A stretch of DNA of 64,000 bases. It comes from Pomphorhynchus laevis. Taxonomy: Eukaryota > Acanthocephala > Palaeacanthocephala > Echinorhynchida > Pomphorhynchidae. Shown here piece after piece: positions 1-10,720 of the stretch (position 1 is its first letter; every line of letters starts with the position of its first letter). The notes beneath the pieces are model-generated. The model did not search any database. It was not told the origin of the DNA and saw nothing but the letters and a program-made list of their open reading frames with translations. Location of the stretch: contig WNNJ02002463.1 in the NCBI GenBank assembly GCA_012934845.2, positions 43,840 through 107,839 on the forward strand, read 5' to 3'. The position numbers and the translations under genes were made by a program.

Positions 1-368
1 GTTCCTGCGGATAAACCATCCTTTTTCAAGGACATTTCTCCTGTCGCATTCATCCGTCTAAACAAATCTTCTCAATCTAATCCTTCCCAGCCCCTCTCCT
101 AAAAATTGTTTTCAAGCATCGCTCTCACGCGTCTTCTGTCCTCTCTCAACGATTCAAACTCATGTCATCTTCAACCACTCGAATTTTCCCCGATCGCGCC
201 CCTTCTGAAATCGCTCAAATCTCTTCAGCCCGCATCGAAAAACGCCGTCGCGAGGAAAACGGCGAAACATCACTCGCCATCCGAAACATAGACGGAAATT
301 TTCAAGTTGTCCACACCCGTCCAAAAATTCGATGGCGCTCCATCTCTCCTATGTGTCTTCTCCACTAG
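1..368 (+). pseudogene. LINE ORF1 C-terminal remnant (copy 1)
   Basis: The readable part of frame 162-368 gives TRIFPDRAPSEIAQ and ARIEKRRREENGETSLAI, which matches the corresponding stretch of the copy at 15592-15950. It precedes the endonuclease at the place where ORF1 ends in this family. The role of ORF1 here would be RNA binding by family analogy; no zinc knuckle is visible in this part. Frames change between 1 and 162, so it is not a working gene. Confidence 0.55.
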
Positions 369-3228
369 ACTCTTTCGCCACAGCACACGGTTTCCGCCTC
401 GGTCTCCTCAACACTAGATCTATTCTCAATAAATCCGATCTTATCCTCAACGTATTCACCAAGCAATCCATCGATCTCTTCTGCCTCACCGAATCCTGGC
501 ACTCAGATTCCGACGACCTTTCCATTCGCCGTCTGCTCTCTGCCGGTTGCTCCCTAGTCGAATCCGCCCGCCCCCTCAGCTCATGCCCTTCTAAATCCTC
601 TAATCATGGCGGCATCGTCGCATTCGCGCGTCACCCAGCGTCTCTTCGCAAAATCAATCCCCCTTTCAGTCCTTGCTCTTTTGAATTGCTCACTTGTCGT
701 TATTCTAACCCGATCACTCTAGATCTCGCCATTGTATACCGTCCTGGTTCATCAGCTCTCACAGCCTTATTTTTTTACCGAACTCGCTAACCTCCTTTCT
801 CATTGTTCTTTGTCCTCAATCCCTTCACTCGTTCTAGGCGACTTCAATATCCGCCTAGACCGCCCCTCTTCCACGGATTCCATCCGCTTCATCAACATTC
901 TATCCAACTACAATTACAAACTAATCTCCACTGCCCCCACACATATACTTGGTGGGGCACTCGACATCATCGCTGTCCCCGATCATTTTGCTGCCTACAC
1001 CTCACTGTCCATCTCTGATCCTGGTCTATCCGATCACTTTCTTATCACCCTTGATCTCACTCGCAACCACACCCCTCCTCACACACCTACAATCCTACGT
1101 CGCCCTTGGAGAAATCTTGACCTCTCCCTTCTCCGCTCTGCCTTACTCAAATCGTCTCTATCATTACCCACAATAACATATTCATCTCCTCACGATCTCG
1201 CCTTTCTTTTCGACTCTGAACTCACATCCACTCTCGATATTCTCTTGCCCTTCAAGTCTCACCCACACCGTCGCTTGCACCGTGCCCCATGGTTTGACAT
1301 CCAATGCCTACTCTCAAAGCGTCGACTCCGCCATGCTTTTCGAGTCTATCACCGCTCTCTCAGACGCGATTTCCGCTCGATCACTCCGTCTTTCTGTGAT
1401 TCCTATCTTGCTCTTCGCCTGTCTCATCTCAACCTACTACGTACCAAATGCAAATCCTTCTAGCAGCATTAAATCATCACTTCATTCAACTCTAAGACTC
1501 TCTGGCATACTTTTAACTCAATCCTGGCTCGTTCCTCTACGCCGTGCAACATCAATGCTAATGATTATTCGTCATTTCTCCAGACTAAAGTATTCACGCT
1601 GCTCTCTCACACCCCGGTCTCCATCCTATCCCACTCTGCCCCGCCTAGCCTCATCCTTCCGGAACTCTTTCATCTTCTCCCTGTCTCACCTACAGAAATA
1701 TCATCTGTCCTCATGTCCTTGCCCAACAAAACCTCACCCGCCGATCCCCTGCCTACCCACATATTAAAATCTATATGCTCATCGATATCCCCATTTCTCA
1801 CAACCTTGTTTAACTCGTCCATCCGCAGTCGTATCTTCCCTTCACACTGGAAATCCGCAATCGTTCGTCCCCTCCTTAAAAAACAATCGCTCGACCCCTC
1901 CCTTCCTTCTAGCTATCGCCCCATTTCGCTACTCCCTACTCTTTCTAAGCTCTTAGAACGCCTCATCTTAATACAAATCAACGCTTATCTCTCCTCATCC
2001 AATCTGTACCCTCCTTTCCAATCCGATTTCCGCTCTAATCACTCGACAGAAATCGCATGCATAAAAGTGTACAACGACTTACTCATTTCTCGAGACAAGG
2101 CTCTATATAGTGTTCTCATCTCCCTCGACCTCTCCTCCGCATTCGACATTGTCGACCACTCCGTCCTCCTTTCTCGCCTTCGTTATGATTACGGATTTTC
2201 TTCCTCCTCCGTAGCATGGTTCGCCTCATACCTATCCGACCGTTCCTTTCGCGTCTGTTCTAATTCATCATCCTCCCCTCCCATCCCTATTTTTTGCGGG
2301 GTCTCACAAGGTTCAGTCCTAGGTCCTATGCTTTTATCTCTTCTGCTTGGCGATCTATCTCCGTTTAACAAACGTTACTCTTTTAAGGTCATGCAATACG
2401 CCGATGACATTCTAATCTATGCTCATGCACCCGCACATCGCATACACGATATCGGCATTTCTGCCTCCAACTGTCTTTCTTCTATCTACAAACGTCTCTC
2501 CAATCTCCATCTCGTTCTAAACCCCGAAAAGTCCAAAATAATGTGGATCCTCCCCCGTAAACCAAACATATCTCCTCCCATTGTTTCTTTTGCCTCATCG
2601 ATCATCCCTATAGTCCACAATCTCACTTTCTTAGGCTTCCATTTCGATGATCACCTTTCCCTTAAACCCTTCGTCCGTGACAAGGTCCGCTCGTCTAACT
2701 TAATTCTCCGTGACATCCGCTGTATCCCCCTTATCGACTTCCGTTCTTGTATGTCTCTTCTTTCATCGCTTCTTTTCCCTAAAATCGATTACTGCCTTAG
2801 CCTTTTCGCCAATTCTCCAAAATCCATCATCCTACCCCTACAACAAATAATCAACACCGCCGTTCGAGTGCTCTTTCGTCTCCGTCGCTTCGACCACACA
2901 TCAACATATCTTGCCCAACTCTCCTAGCCCACCATTCACATCCGCATCAAACTCCGCCTTCTTCTCGTTACTTTTCGTCTCATCGCTGTCGGCTCCCCAT
3001 CGTTCATCAACCTTCCTTTCTTAGACGATACTCGCCCCACCTCGCTATCGCTTCGTTCCTGTCATACCCTCTTACTCCACGTTCCTAATTACTCCAACAA
3101 CTACGGTCTCCGATCCTTCCTCGTCGCCTCCTCACTCGCCTGGAATCAACTTCCTCTCGACTTCCGCCGCGCTCCTTCCTTTATCACATTCAAACACCTC
3201 CTCCGTTCACACCTTCTCGACACCTGAT
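360..3228 (+). pseudogene. LINE ORF2: endonuclease plus reverse transcriptase (copy 1)
   Basis: The endonuclease half (about 385-1100) shows LLNTRS, LTESW, VYRPG, LGDFNIRLD, LDIIAVP and SDHFL, so the catalytic Asn, Glu, Asp and His positions are present. The reverse transcriptase (about 1713-2927) shows the fingers block YRPISLLPTLSKLLERLI, motif A SLDLSSAFDIVDH, motif B GVSQGSVLGP and the catalytic YADD near 2398. The last block (2928-3228) is in the same frame as the RT. Breaks seen: one frame change near 775 at a run of T, in-frame stops near 1461 and 1470, and a TAG at 2925-2927 where the second copy has TGG. The ORF would otherwise run to the TGA at 3228. Confidence 0.85.
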
Positions 3229-3258
3229 TCACAGTCTTGTTTTGTTGTGGTCATGTAA

Positions 3259-3274
3259 GCGTGCGCTGGCACGC
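3259..3274 (+). promoter_or_regulatory. LINE 3' UTR stem-loop
   Basis: GCGTGC, loop GCTG, GCACGC form a perfect 6-bp stem just before CATTTGCCAC. The same element, with changed but still paired bases, ends three other LINE copies in this window. In UnaL2-type LINEs a 3' stem-loop is the recognition site of the reverse transcriptase; that role is inferred here. Confidence 0.6.
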
Positions 3275-3300
3275 ATTTGCCACCTTAAAATAAATCGTTT

Positions 3301-3739
3301 TTTTAATGTTAATGGAATACAATATAATTTAGACAAACAGCTCTGAACTAAAAATTGTAACATCTTCACAGGACAATCGACGATTCAAATATGATGTTAT
3401 GCAGAATATTTAGACATTCACGAATAAGTTCCATAAGTTGTAATTATCTCTTTGGGAAAACATGCCAATTAAACATTTAAATTATTTTACTTATATTTTA
3501 CTCGAATTTCGAATGACTAACTGTAATAATTAGCAAATACAGTTTGTAATTTGTAATAATTAATTAACTTAGGTTTGGTATAATTATCTATTATTTATTA
3601 TAAAAGCGAGTGATTTTTTTTGCGACGTTTCACTACAACTTATTCTAGCATAATTCAAAATGCTTAGTTTTCAAGTACTTTATATGAAATTGCACTTTGA
3701 AACCTCGTAGATATTTGCACTGTAACTATAGATACATAG
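3301..3739. other. AT-rich spacer, no gene seen
   Basis: No open frame with protein-like composition, no repeat structure and no splice-bounded exon could be supported here. Short AT-rich text common to the rest of the window fills it. Confidence 0.5.
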
Positions 3740-4345
3740 TTACACTGAAATATACATTAGCAAATGTTTCCTGATGACCTCTAATCCTTATTCTGATACA
3801 TCGTTTGTTATTTATTAGTCAATTCATAAAAATTGACTTTTATTTTAAATTTTAATTTTTAATTTTAACTTGAATTAAATTATATAAAATCTTAACAATT
3901 ATTTATTATTTATTATTTAATTAATTATAATTAAATAAAATAGGTAGCCATTTTCTTTATAAAGCCAATATTGATGATAAAGAAGGTTTATATTTAGATA
4001 AACGTTTATATCTAGGTTTACATCTAGATATATTTAAGCTAAATATATATCTATATTTAGCTAAAAGATAGGATTAATATGAAATATAGAATATGAATTT
4101 ATTCATAACTGTGTAAAAACTAAATCTAAACAATATAAATATATGTTTCGATACATTGATGATATATGTGTATTTAATTCTAATAATTTTTATTCAATTA
4201 GTGAGCACATTTATCCAGAAAGCCTTATTCTTAACAAAACCAATATTAATGATAAAGAAGGTTTATATCTAGATATGAATATCAAATTAACATCAATTAA
4301 AACTATTATTATTTAATATAATACTAATCTTAAATGAACTATGAA
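3740..4345 (+). mobile_element. Penelope-like element fragment 1 (tail plus RT piece)
   Basis: The left part (about 3768-3890) is a tail block with CTGATGACCTCTAATCCTTA, found again near 37325 and inverted near 54390. Downstream, about 4140-4315 reads RYIDDICVFNSNNF followed by EHIYPESLILNKTNIN and LDMNIKLTS. This YIDD plus IYP/LxLxxTN/LDM layout is that of Penelope-like reverse transcriptases rather than LINEs. The element is broken and short. The family call rests on motif layout only. Confidence 0.5.
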
Positions 4346-4364
4346 ATCTCTAAACTATAAGATA

Positions 4365-4745
4365 TCTGCTTCGATATATTGATGATATATGTTTATTTAA
4401 CTCTAATAAGTTTTATTCGGTAAGTGAACAAATTTATCCAGGTAGCCTCATTCTTAACAAAACCAATATTAATGATAAAGAAGATATATTTCTAGATATG
4501 AACATTAAATTAACATCAATTAAAACTAATTTTAATTTATATCGTAAAGATGACATATTTAAATTTGCAAGAAAGATATTTTTGTATGTGTTCATGCATA
4601 CCATATAATATAAAATATAATACATTAAATAATGAAATTTTAAGAATTGCAAGAATTTGTAATTTACACTGAAATATAAAATTAGCAAATGCTTCCTTTA
4701 TCATTAATTTTATGATTTAATATTTAATTTTTAAATAATAGGTGG
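4365..4745 (+). mobile_element. Penelope-like element fragment 2, tandem to fragment 1
   Basis: It repeats the RT block of fragment 1 (LRYIDDICLFNSNKFY, QIYPGSLILNKTNIN, LDMNIKLTSIKTNFNLY) and continues further into the thumb (LNNEILRIARICN near 4625-4665). The sequence after it resembles the start of fragment 1 (TTACACTGAAATATA near 3751 and near 4665), so the two look like tandem partial copies. Tandem partial copies are typical of Penelope elements. It is broken. Confidence 0.5.
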
Positions 4746-5045
4746 TTTTAATGGCGTTATTGCTAAATGCAAAATAATAAAACTACGAATAAACTCAAAA
4801 ATCCTTCATACTTATATTTCAGTCGAATTTCAAATGACTAACTATAATAATAACCAAATACAGTATGTACCGTTTAAACTCTTTTTCACAATATTGCTAA
4901 CAATTGTTCAATGAAGGCTTAACTAAAAATACGTGAAATTATTATATCGTGCTATGAATTCGAATAGAATTGCAAAGAGAAGTAATGTCAATAATTATGC
5001 TACTAACCACCGGGACGCTCCTAACCACCCAGCAGTCATATATAT
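4746..5045. other. AT-rich spacer, no gene seen
   Basis: No protein-like reading frame or repeat could be supported. The segment separates the Penelope pair from the foldback element. Confidence 0.4.
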
Positions 5046-5800
5046 AACTTCTTTATCACTCCAAGACGAGATGATGATAGCCGGCAGCACTCATCAGTAG
5101 GGTGAACTACCATCAGTCGGTTCGGCTGCCTTGTGATATATTAAGAAGTCATCTCCGAGAATTTGCTAACGTGGTAGCATGGGCATAGCCTCTTTAAACT
5201 AAGCATGTGCTTTCCGGATCATCCTGTTTTATTCAGCAGGAATTTTATTTGCTGTCCTTGCTTGCTTTCTCACAGAATCCTTTGAAGGACACATTTTTAT
5301 AATTTTGAATCCGATTGTGTTAAACTGTGCTCCGGGAGCTTATAAGCTTCAGTGTTATAATTGTAAATGTTGCCAAAAACCGGAGTTTGATTACAAGTAG
5401 AGCAGACTTCTTTATCACTCCTAGAGGAGCTGATGGTAGCCGGCAGCACTCATCAGTAGGGTGAGTGCACAAACGGATTTAAAATTATAAAAAATGTATC
5501 CTCTAAAGGATCCTGTGAGAAAGCAAGCAACGACGGCAAGTAAAATTCCTGCCGAATAAAATTAGAATGATACGGAAAGCACATAGATAATTTAAAGAGG
5601 CAATGCCCATGCTTCCCCGTAAGCAAATTCTTGGAGATGCCTTCTTAATATATCACAAGGCAGCCGAACCGACTGATGGTAGTTCACTCTACTGATGAGT
5701 GTTGCCGGCTACCATCAGCTCGTCCAGGAGTGATAAAGAAGTCTGCTCTACTTGTAATCGAACTCCGGTTTTTGGCAACATTTACAATTATAAAACTTAA
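5046..5800. mobile_element. Large foldback element (compound inverted repeat)
   Basis: A block starting CTTCTTTATCACTCC and ending CACTCATCAGTAGGGTG occurs at about 5048-5106 and again directly at 5406-5465. The stretch 5107-5320 is matched in inverted order by about 5466-5690, and 5358-5465 by about 5684-5799. The result is a two-armed foldback with a second copy of the edge block placed in the middle. Arms are imperfect (scattered substitutions), so it is not recent. No transposase is encoded; it would be a non-autonomous DNA element or foldback by structure. Short open frames inside it are by-products of the palindrome. Confidence 0.7.
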
Positions 5801-8218
5801 GGTTATTAGCTCCTGGATCAGTCTAATAGTTTCAGTATTTTTTACAGAGGTTATATTATCGGAAAAACAATCTCCACAAGTCAATAATAATTTTCCGGTA
5901 ATAATTCCACTCATTTACTGCTCGATATGAAATCCGAAAATGACGATGGAGCACATCGCGTTCTTGAGCATATATCTGCAACGAAATTTGTTATAAATCT
6001 CAATCTCAATTCTTTACAAATAACACGTATTTAACTTGTTAACGTTTACTTGGAATTTTTTCTTAATGGATATGTTCATCCTTTTGTTTGCAGATTAATA
6101 ATTAAAAATACATATATGCGCACCATACATACACAACTTGTGATTCTGGTCTCGAGGAATGTATATCAGAATATAACGGATAGGGTTGCTGTGTCGCCGA
6201 AATATGCATTGACGAAAATTCTTGGTGAGGATATAATGTTGGCGAAAGCGGCTGTGATTAAATGCTTTCTGATTCATCATAACTATATCTCTCAACAACA
6301 ATATGCATACTAGTACGTAACCTAGAATTTTCGCAATCAATGCAGCCCATTCGGTTTGTGCCCAGATCAGTTTGACCATTGTGGAACACGTTTCCTAGCA
6401 CGAAATCAAGAAATCTGTTTGCATACTGTTCTGAATATACAATTGATCGTGAATAATCATCATTTTATATCATTAAAATGATATATACATACCATTTTCA
6501 TCAAATTATTCTATCGTTCACACTTATCTTTGTCTTAGCTGAGTGTATATTTATATACTCTCAGTTATAAACTTATAATCTCTGTTATACTCATTTATAT
6601 TTCTTATTTATATCTAAGTGTATCAAAAGCGAACTTTTAAAAGGTCTGTGCACTTAAAAACCACTTACTTTTTCAATAAACATTCGATTCGTAGATAGTT
6701 GCTTACTATACGATTCTAGATAGCCGATCCAACACTATTGAGGTTATTATCTCAAGTAGCTCGCATAGGTGACACGTAAATCTTGACAACATTTAATTTA
6801 GTTTTTATTAGTAGCTACAGAAAAAAATTTTAAAACGGTACGCTGAATATTCACGCTATGGTAATAGTGCAGACATAAAATCGCGTTTTAAGATGCCTAA
6901 TTTTTCAATTGAAAAATTTCATGTGAGAGATGATTGAGAAAAACCTTTGAGTAGCGAACTTTCAGTACAATTCGGCGTAAATTAGTACTTTTATATGTAA
7001 ATTTACAAAAATGTCGATTTAAAAAATTATGTAAGCTTTCAATGAAAACTTAGACTTGAAAGTTTTGATTATAAAAAGTTAATTACAATATAAGTGACTA
7101 AAAATCATAAAATTCAAAATTAATTAAGCTTACTATTCAATTATGCTAAACAATTATGGACATGATATGAAAACTGAGGACTAGGAAGATAGGGATGAAT
7201 AAACGAATCAAGGCGAAATAAACTTAATGCCGAGAGTCGAACTAGTCCCGAACCAGATCTTGGTTCGTCTGCCTACGAATAACGTGATGAAGCGTGCAGT
7301 AAATTTCAATGCGATGTATGAACTAATGTTGATGCACCGTCCAGTACTCAGTCCCTACTATTGAGGAAGTTTATTTATTAATTTTGCTTCTTTCAAATAC
7401 TTTCCGATCAAGGTGATAATGGAGTTGTGGCCGATTCGTCTGATGGGCTGCTATAAAACACCTTCAACGTCTACCAAACCAATCACCTCAAAGTGACCCG
7501 ACGGTAACACCTGATTCAGCTAAAGATTTGACGTCAATGTCGGATTCATTATCCACACAAAGATCACAAACAATACGGTTAGCTCGAGAGACTAGACGTT
7601 TCACATTAATCTTCTCAAGTTAATTCATGCATTAACAAGGATCGTTGATTTAGAGAGGTTATTTTTTGAAGGGTCAGTAAGTGAGGATATTTCGTGATAT
7701 ATCTCAAGATCAGTCGAAACTACTACATGAATCACGATCCAAGCTATCAAAGCGTTATGAACAGGGTGAATATACTTATGCATACGAAATTTTCAAGCGA
7801 TTCATCGCAAAATATTTGTTCGATAGGTTCTTGTTTGCATTTAAAACACGATATTTCGTATTCAGTTGTCAATTTGTAAGATCGACTGGGCTCATTAGTC
7901 GACTTTGAGTACATTTAGAAACACATTTAGAGGGAAATGTTGCTAGTAAATAGACTTCTAACCTCATCGCTTACACCAATGCACGTAGTGTAGTCTCTAA
8001 ATTTGATGAAATCTGATGTTGGTTAATCATTCGCAAGCCGCATGTATTCTTCATCTCTAATATGTGTAGCCTCATATAGACATTGACGATTGCTTGATTA
8101 AGATAAGATAAGGAATTTCTTAAATAACTAACAACCACTAAAAAATAACGAAAAGAGACATTAGAAAAAAAACAAATGCAGTTCAAATAAGATAATTCAT
8201 AATAGCATTTAGTCTTCA
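5801..8218. other. AT-rich intergenic stretch with no firm gene
   Basis: Nothing here reaches the level of a gene call. On the minus strand an ATG at 6379 opens a frame beginning MVKLIWAQTEWAALIAKILG and staying open to 6095, and a possible acceptor (AATCACAG) lies within it; this could be a first exon but I do not recognise the product. On the plus strand, about 7440-7621 is open for some 60 codons of mixed, non-repetitive composition (QRLPNQSPQSDPTVTPDSA) without clear splice sites. Both are noted only as places to test. Confidence 0.3.
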
Positions 8219-8226
8219 TAATGATG

Positions 8227-10686
8227 TCACGGCCTCAGGTCCAGCGGGATCTGAGCCCTCCAGCACATCCAACACGCCGCTCTTCGACTGAACCACCCGG
8301 GGTCTATCACCCCCCGAAGAATCCAATCTAGGCGGACTATGCGCGGTAATCGCGAGATGAGGAGCTTGAGAAACCTTAGTCTTTGCTCTGGAGGACGTCC
8401 TCTCGAAAAGAAGACTAATCCCGAGATAGCCCAAGTACCCCAGAGGCGCACTTGGGTTTTCCCATTCAACGACAGATGCTGAGCCCGTTTCAGGGCCCAC
8501 CTAGCTTTCTTCAGGATACGTTTAAGTCTATCCAGGTCAGCTTTCGCCGACCAGTTCACCGTAACAGTGAACCCCAGGTATTTTACTCGACTTGTGAAGG
8601 TAGGGAGTGGTTGATTAGTCAATATAGAAGATAGAGCTGAGAGTGCTAGTCTCTTTAATTTTTTCTTTGTCGCAGGGGTGCCATGAAAGACAACTACCTG
8701 CGATTTGGATGAATTTAAAATAAGATTGGATAGGGTCAGCTGGTCTGTTAATCTTAAAAAGAAACGGCTGATGTCCGAAGCGACATCTTTGCACCTGCGT
8801 CCAGAGAACAGGGCCGTGGTATCATCAGCGTATACCACTAGATGTTGATCACGTTTAAAATTCTTGAATAGTACAATGGAGGCAGCAAGAAATAAGATAG
8901 GAGAAAGTGGGGATCCTTGGGGCACACCTGTAATAGGGTAGAACTGACACGCATCAGGGTCGTCTTCATAGTAGAACCTCTTGGTAAACAGTAATATCTC
9001 CACCCTGTTAACAATTCTCGCAGGCAACCCGAGTGACCTGAGAGAGGAGATAACAAAGGGAATGGAAATGCGGTCAAATGCAGCAGAAAAGTCAAGGAAA
9101 ACAGCCACAGCTAGTTGATGGCTATTATCCCTACAAAACTGATGCACTTCACCTATTGCTGAATGAACCGAGCGTCCCTTGACAAACCCGTGAAAACTCG
9201 GTGGGATCAAATTACGCCTACTTAAATGGTCGCGGATTCTACGCGCAAGCGCTTTTTCGTAGATGGAGATGAGGGAGTTTTGAATCGAAATGGGACGCAG
9301 ATCTTTGGGACATGAAACCGGACTATGCTTTGGTAAGAAAATTCTACGACTAATATTGATGCCGGCTACATCGGATGGTGAGGCTAAAAGCATTGTGACG
9401 GCCACTTCTCTTCTTTGATCGGCTGTCAAAAGCTGACAGACTCGAGAAGATAGTGGAGCGACGGATTTAGAGGTGCCCGGAAGTGGCCCCCAGGAGTTAA
9501 GGATATCTGTAACAGATAAGTCCCTGCTCCTGAAGTCACCCCAAGGCGGGATTGGTTGGGGAGATTGAGTGGCTCCATAATTATGTAGGGATAGTGACTC
9601 CTTCAAAACATTATCAAGGCCTATACTACCAATCCAACCCAAAGCTCTATCCTTCCAACAGACAAACTTCTCCTTCTTGAATATCTTCCAGAAGGAAGAC
9701 TGAGAAGGGTTAAGGTGAGCGATGTTCGCCTTATCCCTGCTCAGCTGGAACCTATATCTAGTGCTCCAGTATTCATTCGAGATGGCCTGCCTGGCGGAAA
9801 CAGAGACATTGGGAAGACGTAGCATTTTAGCCAAAACCTTGAGTTTTGTTGGAGTGGGATTGTAAATATGACCTTTATAGGTAGTCGAAAGAAACGCGGT
9901 AGCTTGCGAGGAGAGGAAGGAATTAAATTCGGTCAAATTCTCATTACCAATTCTGGGGAAGAGTTGGATAGCCGCCTGAAAGAAAGCCACTCTGATGGGA
10001 TCAAAGTGAAACCTCCTTCTAAGCAACGTATCTTCCTCTATCCGCCAACGAATTAGGTCATGAGAGATGGTCTGTTTTTGGCGCGACTGCTCAGTACAGA
10101 TGGGTTTCAACAACCACATCTTATGAAGCAGTAATATGTCGAGGAGAGAATTAGTTGTTGAGCAATGAAAAGTTGGGGACGGTGGTTTGTGAATAAGGTA
10201 ATCGTTCCTGGCTCTGCGGAGTGCTGCATTAATCCAACGACCAGTTCTGTCGTTGAAGTCACCGAGTAACATGTCATAGCCACTACCCAAGATACGGTCC
10301 AGGAGATCACGGTTCTTGTGAATTTCCCCTGGCCTAATATAGATATTGGCTATGCTGATACGTTTACCATTCTTACAAAGTGAAACAGCTAAACAAGACA
10401 GGGCTGGACAAGAATAGTTTAAAAGAAGGGATGATCTTAAGGAGCATTTAACTAGGGTTAAAAGACCTTGAGATGAAGAGGCGTGAGGAGGGGTTATGTA
10501 CGGAGTGAAGTGGGTGTAAATATGCTTGGGGATAAATCGAGTAATGTCCTGGGGGATACGGATAGACCGCGTCTCCTGAAGGACTATAACATCCGCATCT
10601 CTACCAGATAGAAGGCTAAGAGCAGAAGCACCTCCCGAATTCCACTGAAGTATATTCAGTGAAAAAGGCTCTTGACTACTTTGCAT
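8227..10686 (-). CDS. LINE ORF2: endonuclease and reverse transcriptase, 819 residues, open
   Basis: This enzyme would nick target DNA and copy element RNA at the nick. The ATG at 10686 gives MQSSQEPFSLNILQWNSGG. Endonuclease landmarks are Asn16 in QWNSGG, Glu38 in VLQETR, LLGDFNDRTG, SLLDILLL and ISHDL. RT landmarks are LRPISIQNSLISIYEKAL, motif A AVFLDFSAAFDRIS, motif B GVPQGSPLSP, the active site YADD at 619-622, and a YLGF block after it. All catalytic residues seem present. Odd point: the segment between the end of the linker (LLASPSDVAG) and the block INISRRIFLPK is unusually short, and copy B has the same junction. No C-terminal zinc knuckle or RNase H follows. The 34-base gap from ORF1 suggests the usual dicistronic LINE translation. 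Confidence 0.85.
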   Translation of the reverse strand: MQSSQEPFSLNILQWNSGGASALSLLSGRDADVIVLQETRSIRIPQDITRFIPKHIYTHFTPYITPPHASSSQGLLTLVKCSLRSSLLLNYSCPALSCLAVSLCKNGKRISIANIYIRPGEIHKNRDLLDRILGSGYDMLLGDFNDRTGRWINAALRRARNDYLIHKPPSPTFHCSTTNSLLDILLLHKMWLLKPICTEQSRQKQTISHDLIRWRIEEDTLLRRRFHFDPIRVAFFQAAIQLFPRIGNENLTEFNSFLSSQATAFLSTTYKGHIYNPTPTKLKVLAKMLRLPNVSVSARQAISNEYWSTRYRFQLSRDKANIAHLNPSQSSFWKIFKKEKFVCWKDRALGWIGSIGLDNVLKESLSLHNYGATQSPQPIPPWGDFRSRDLSVTDILNSWGPLPGTSKSVAPLSSRVCQLLTADQRREVAVTMLLASPSDVAGINISRRIFLPKHSPVSCPKDLRPISIQNSLISIYEKALARRIRDHLSRRNLIPPSFHGFVKGRSVHSAIGEVHQFCRDNSHQLAVAVFLDFSAAFDRISIPFVISSLRSLGLPARIVNRVEILLFTKRFYYEDDPDACQFYPITGVPQGSPLSPILFLAASIVLFKNFKRDQHLVVYADDTTALFSGRRCKDVASDISRFFLRLTDQLTLSNLILNSSKSQVVVFHGTPATKKKLKRLALSALSSILTNQPLPTFTSRVKYLGFTVTVNWSAKADLDRLKRILKKARWALKRAQHLSLNGKTQVRLWGTWAISGLVFFSRGRPPEQRLRFLKLLISRLPRIVRLDWILRGVIDPGWFSRRAACWMCWRAQIPLDLRP

Positions 10687-10720
10687 TGTGTTACGACAGC
10701 TGGAGTGGGATGCCTACCTC

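Larger units (their letters stand above)
1..3300 (+). mobile_element. L2/CR1-type LINE, copy 1 (5' end outside window)
   Basis: This is a non-LTR retrotransposon with an ORF1 tail, an apurinic-like endonuclease, a reverse transcriptase and a short 3' UTR. The first bases align with the interior of the second copy (from about 15592), so the 5' part lies left of the window. The C-terminal block (RSFLVASSLAWNQLPL) is the usual end of L2/CR1 ORF2 proteins. The 3' UTR holds a GCGTGC/GCACGC hairpin, then CATTTGCCAC and a short A/T-rich tail. It is broken by a few stops and one frame change, so it is a fairly young but dead copy. Confidence 0.9.

Noticed and set aside
5406-5730. CTGATGAG in the 5046-5800 foldback as a ribozyme
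   Set aside because: No GAAAC box or cleavage triplet lies at a suitable distance.
6095-6379. Minus-strand frame MVKLIWAQTEW... as a gene
   Set aside because: No recognised family, downstream part reads poorly, and splice sites are only guesses. Kept as a note in the spacer entry.
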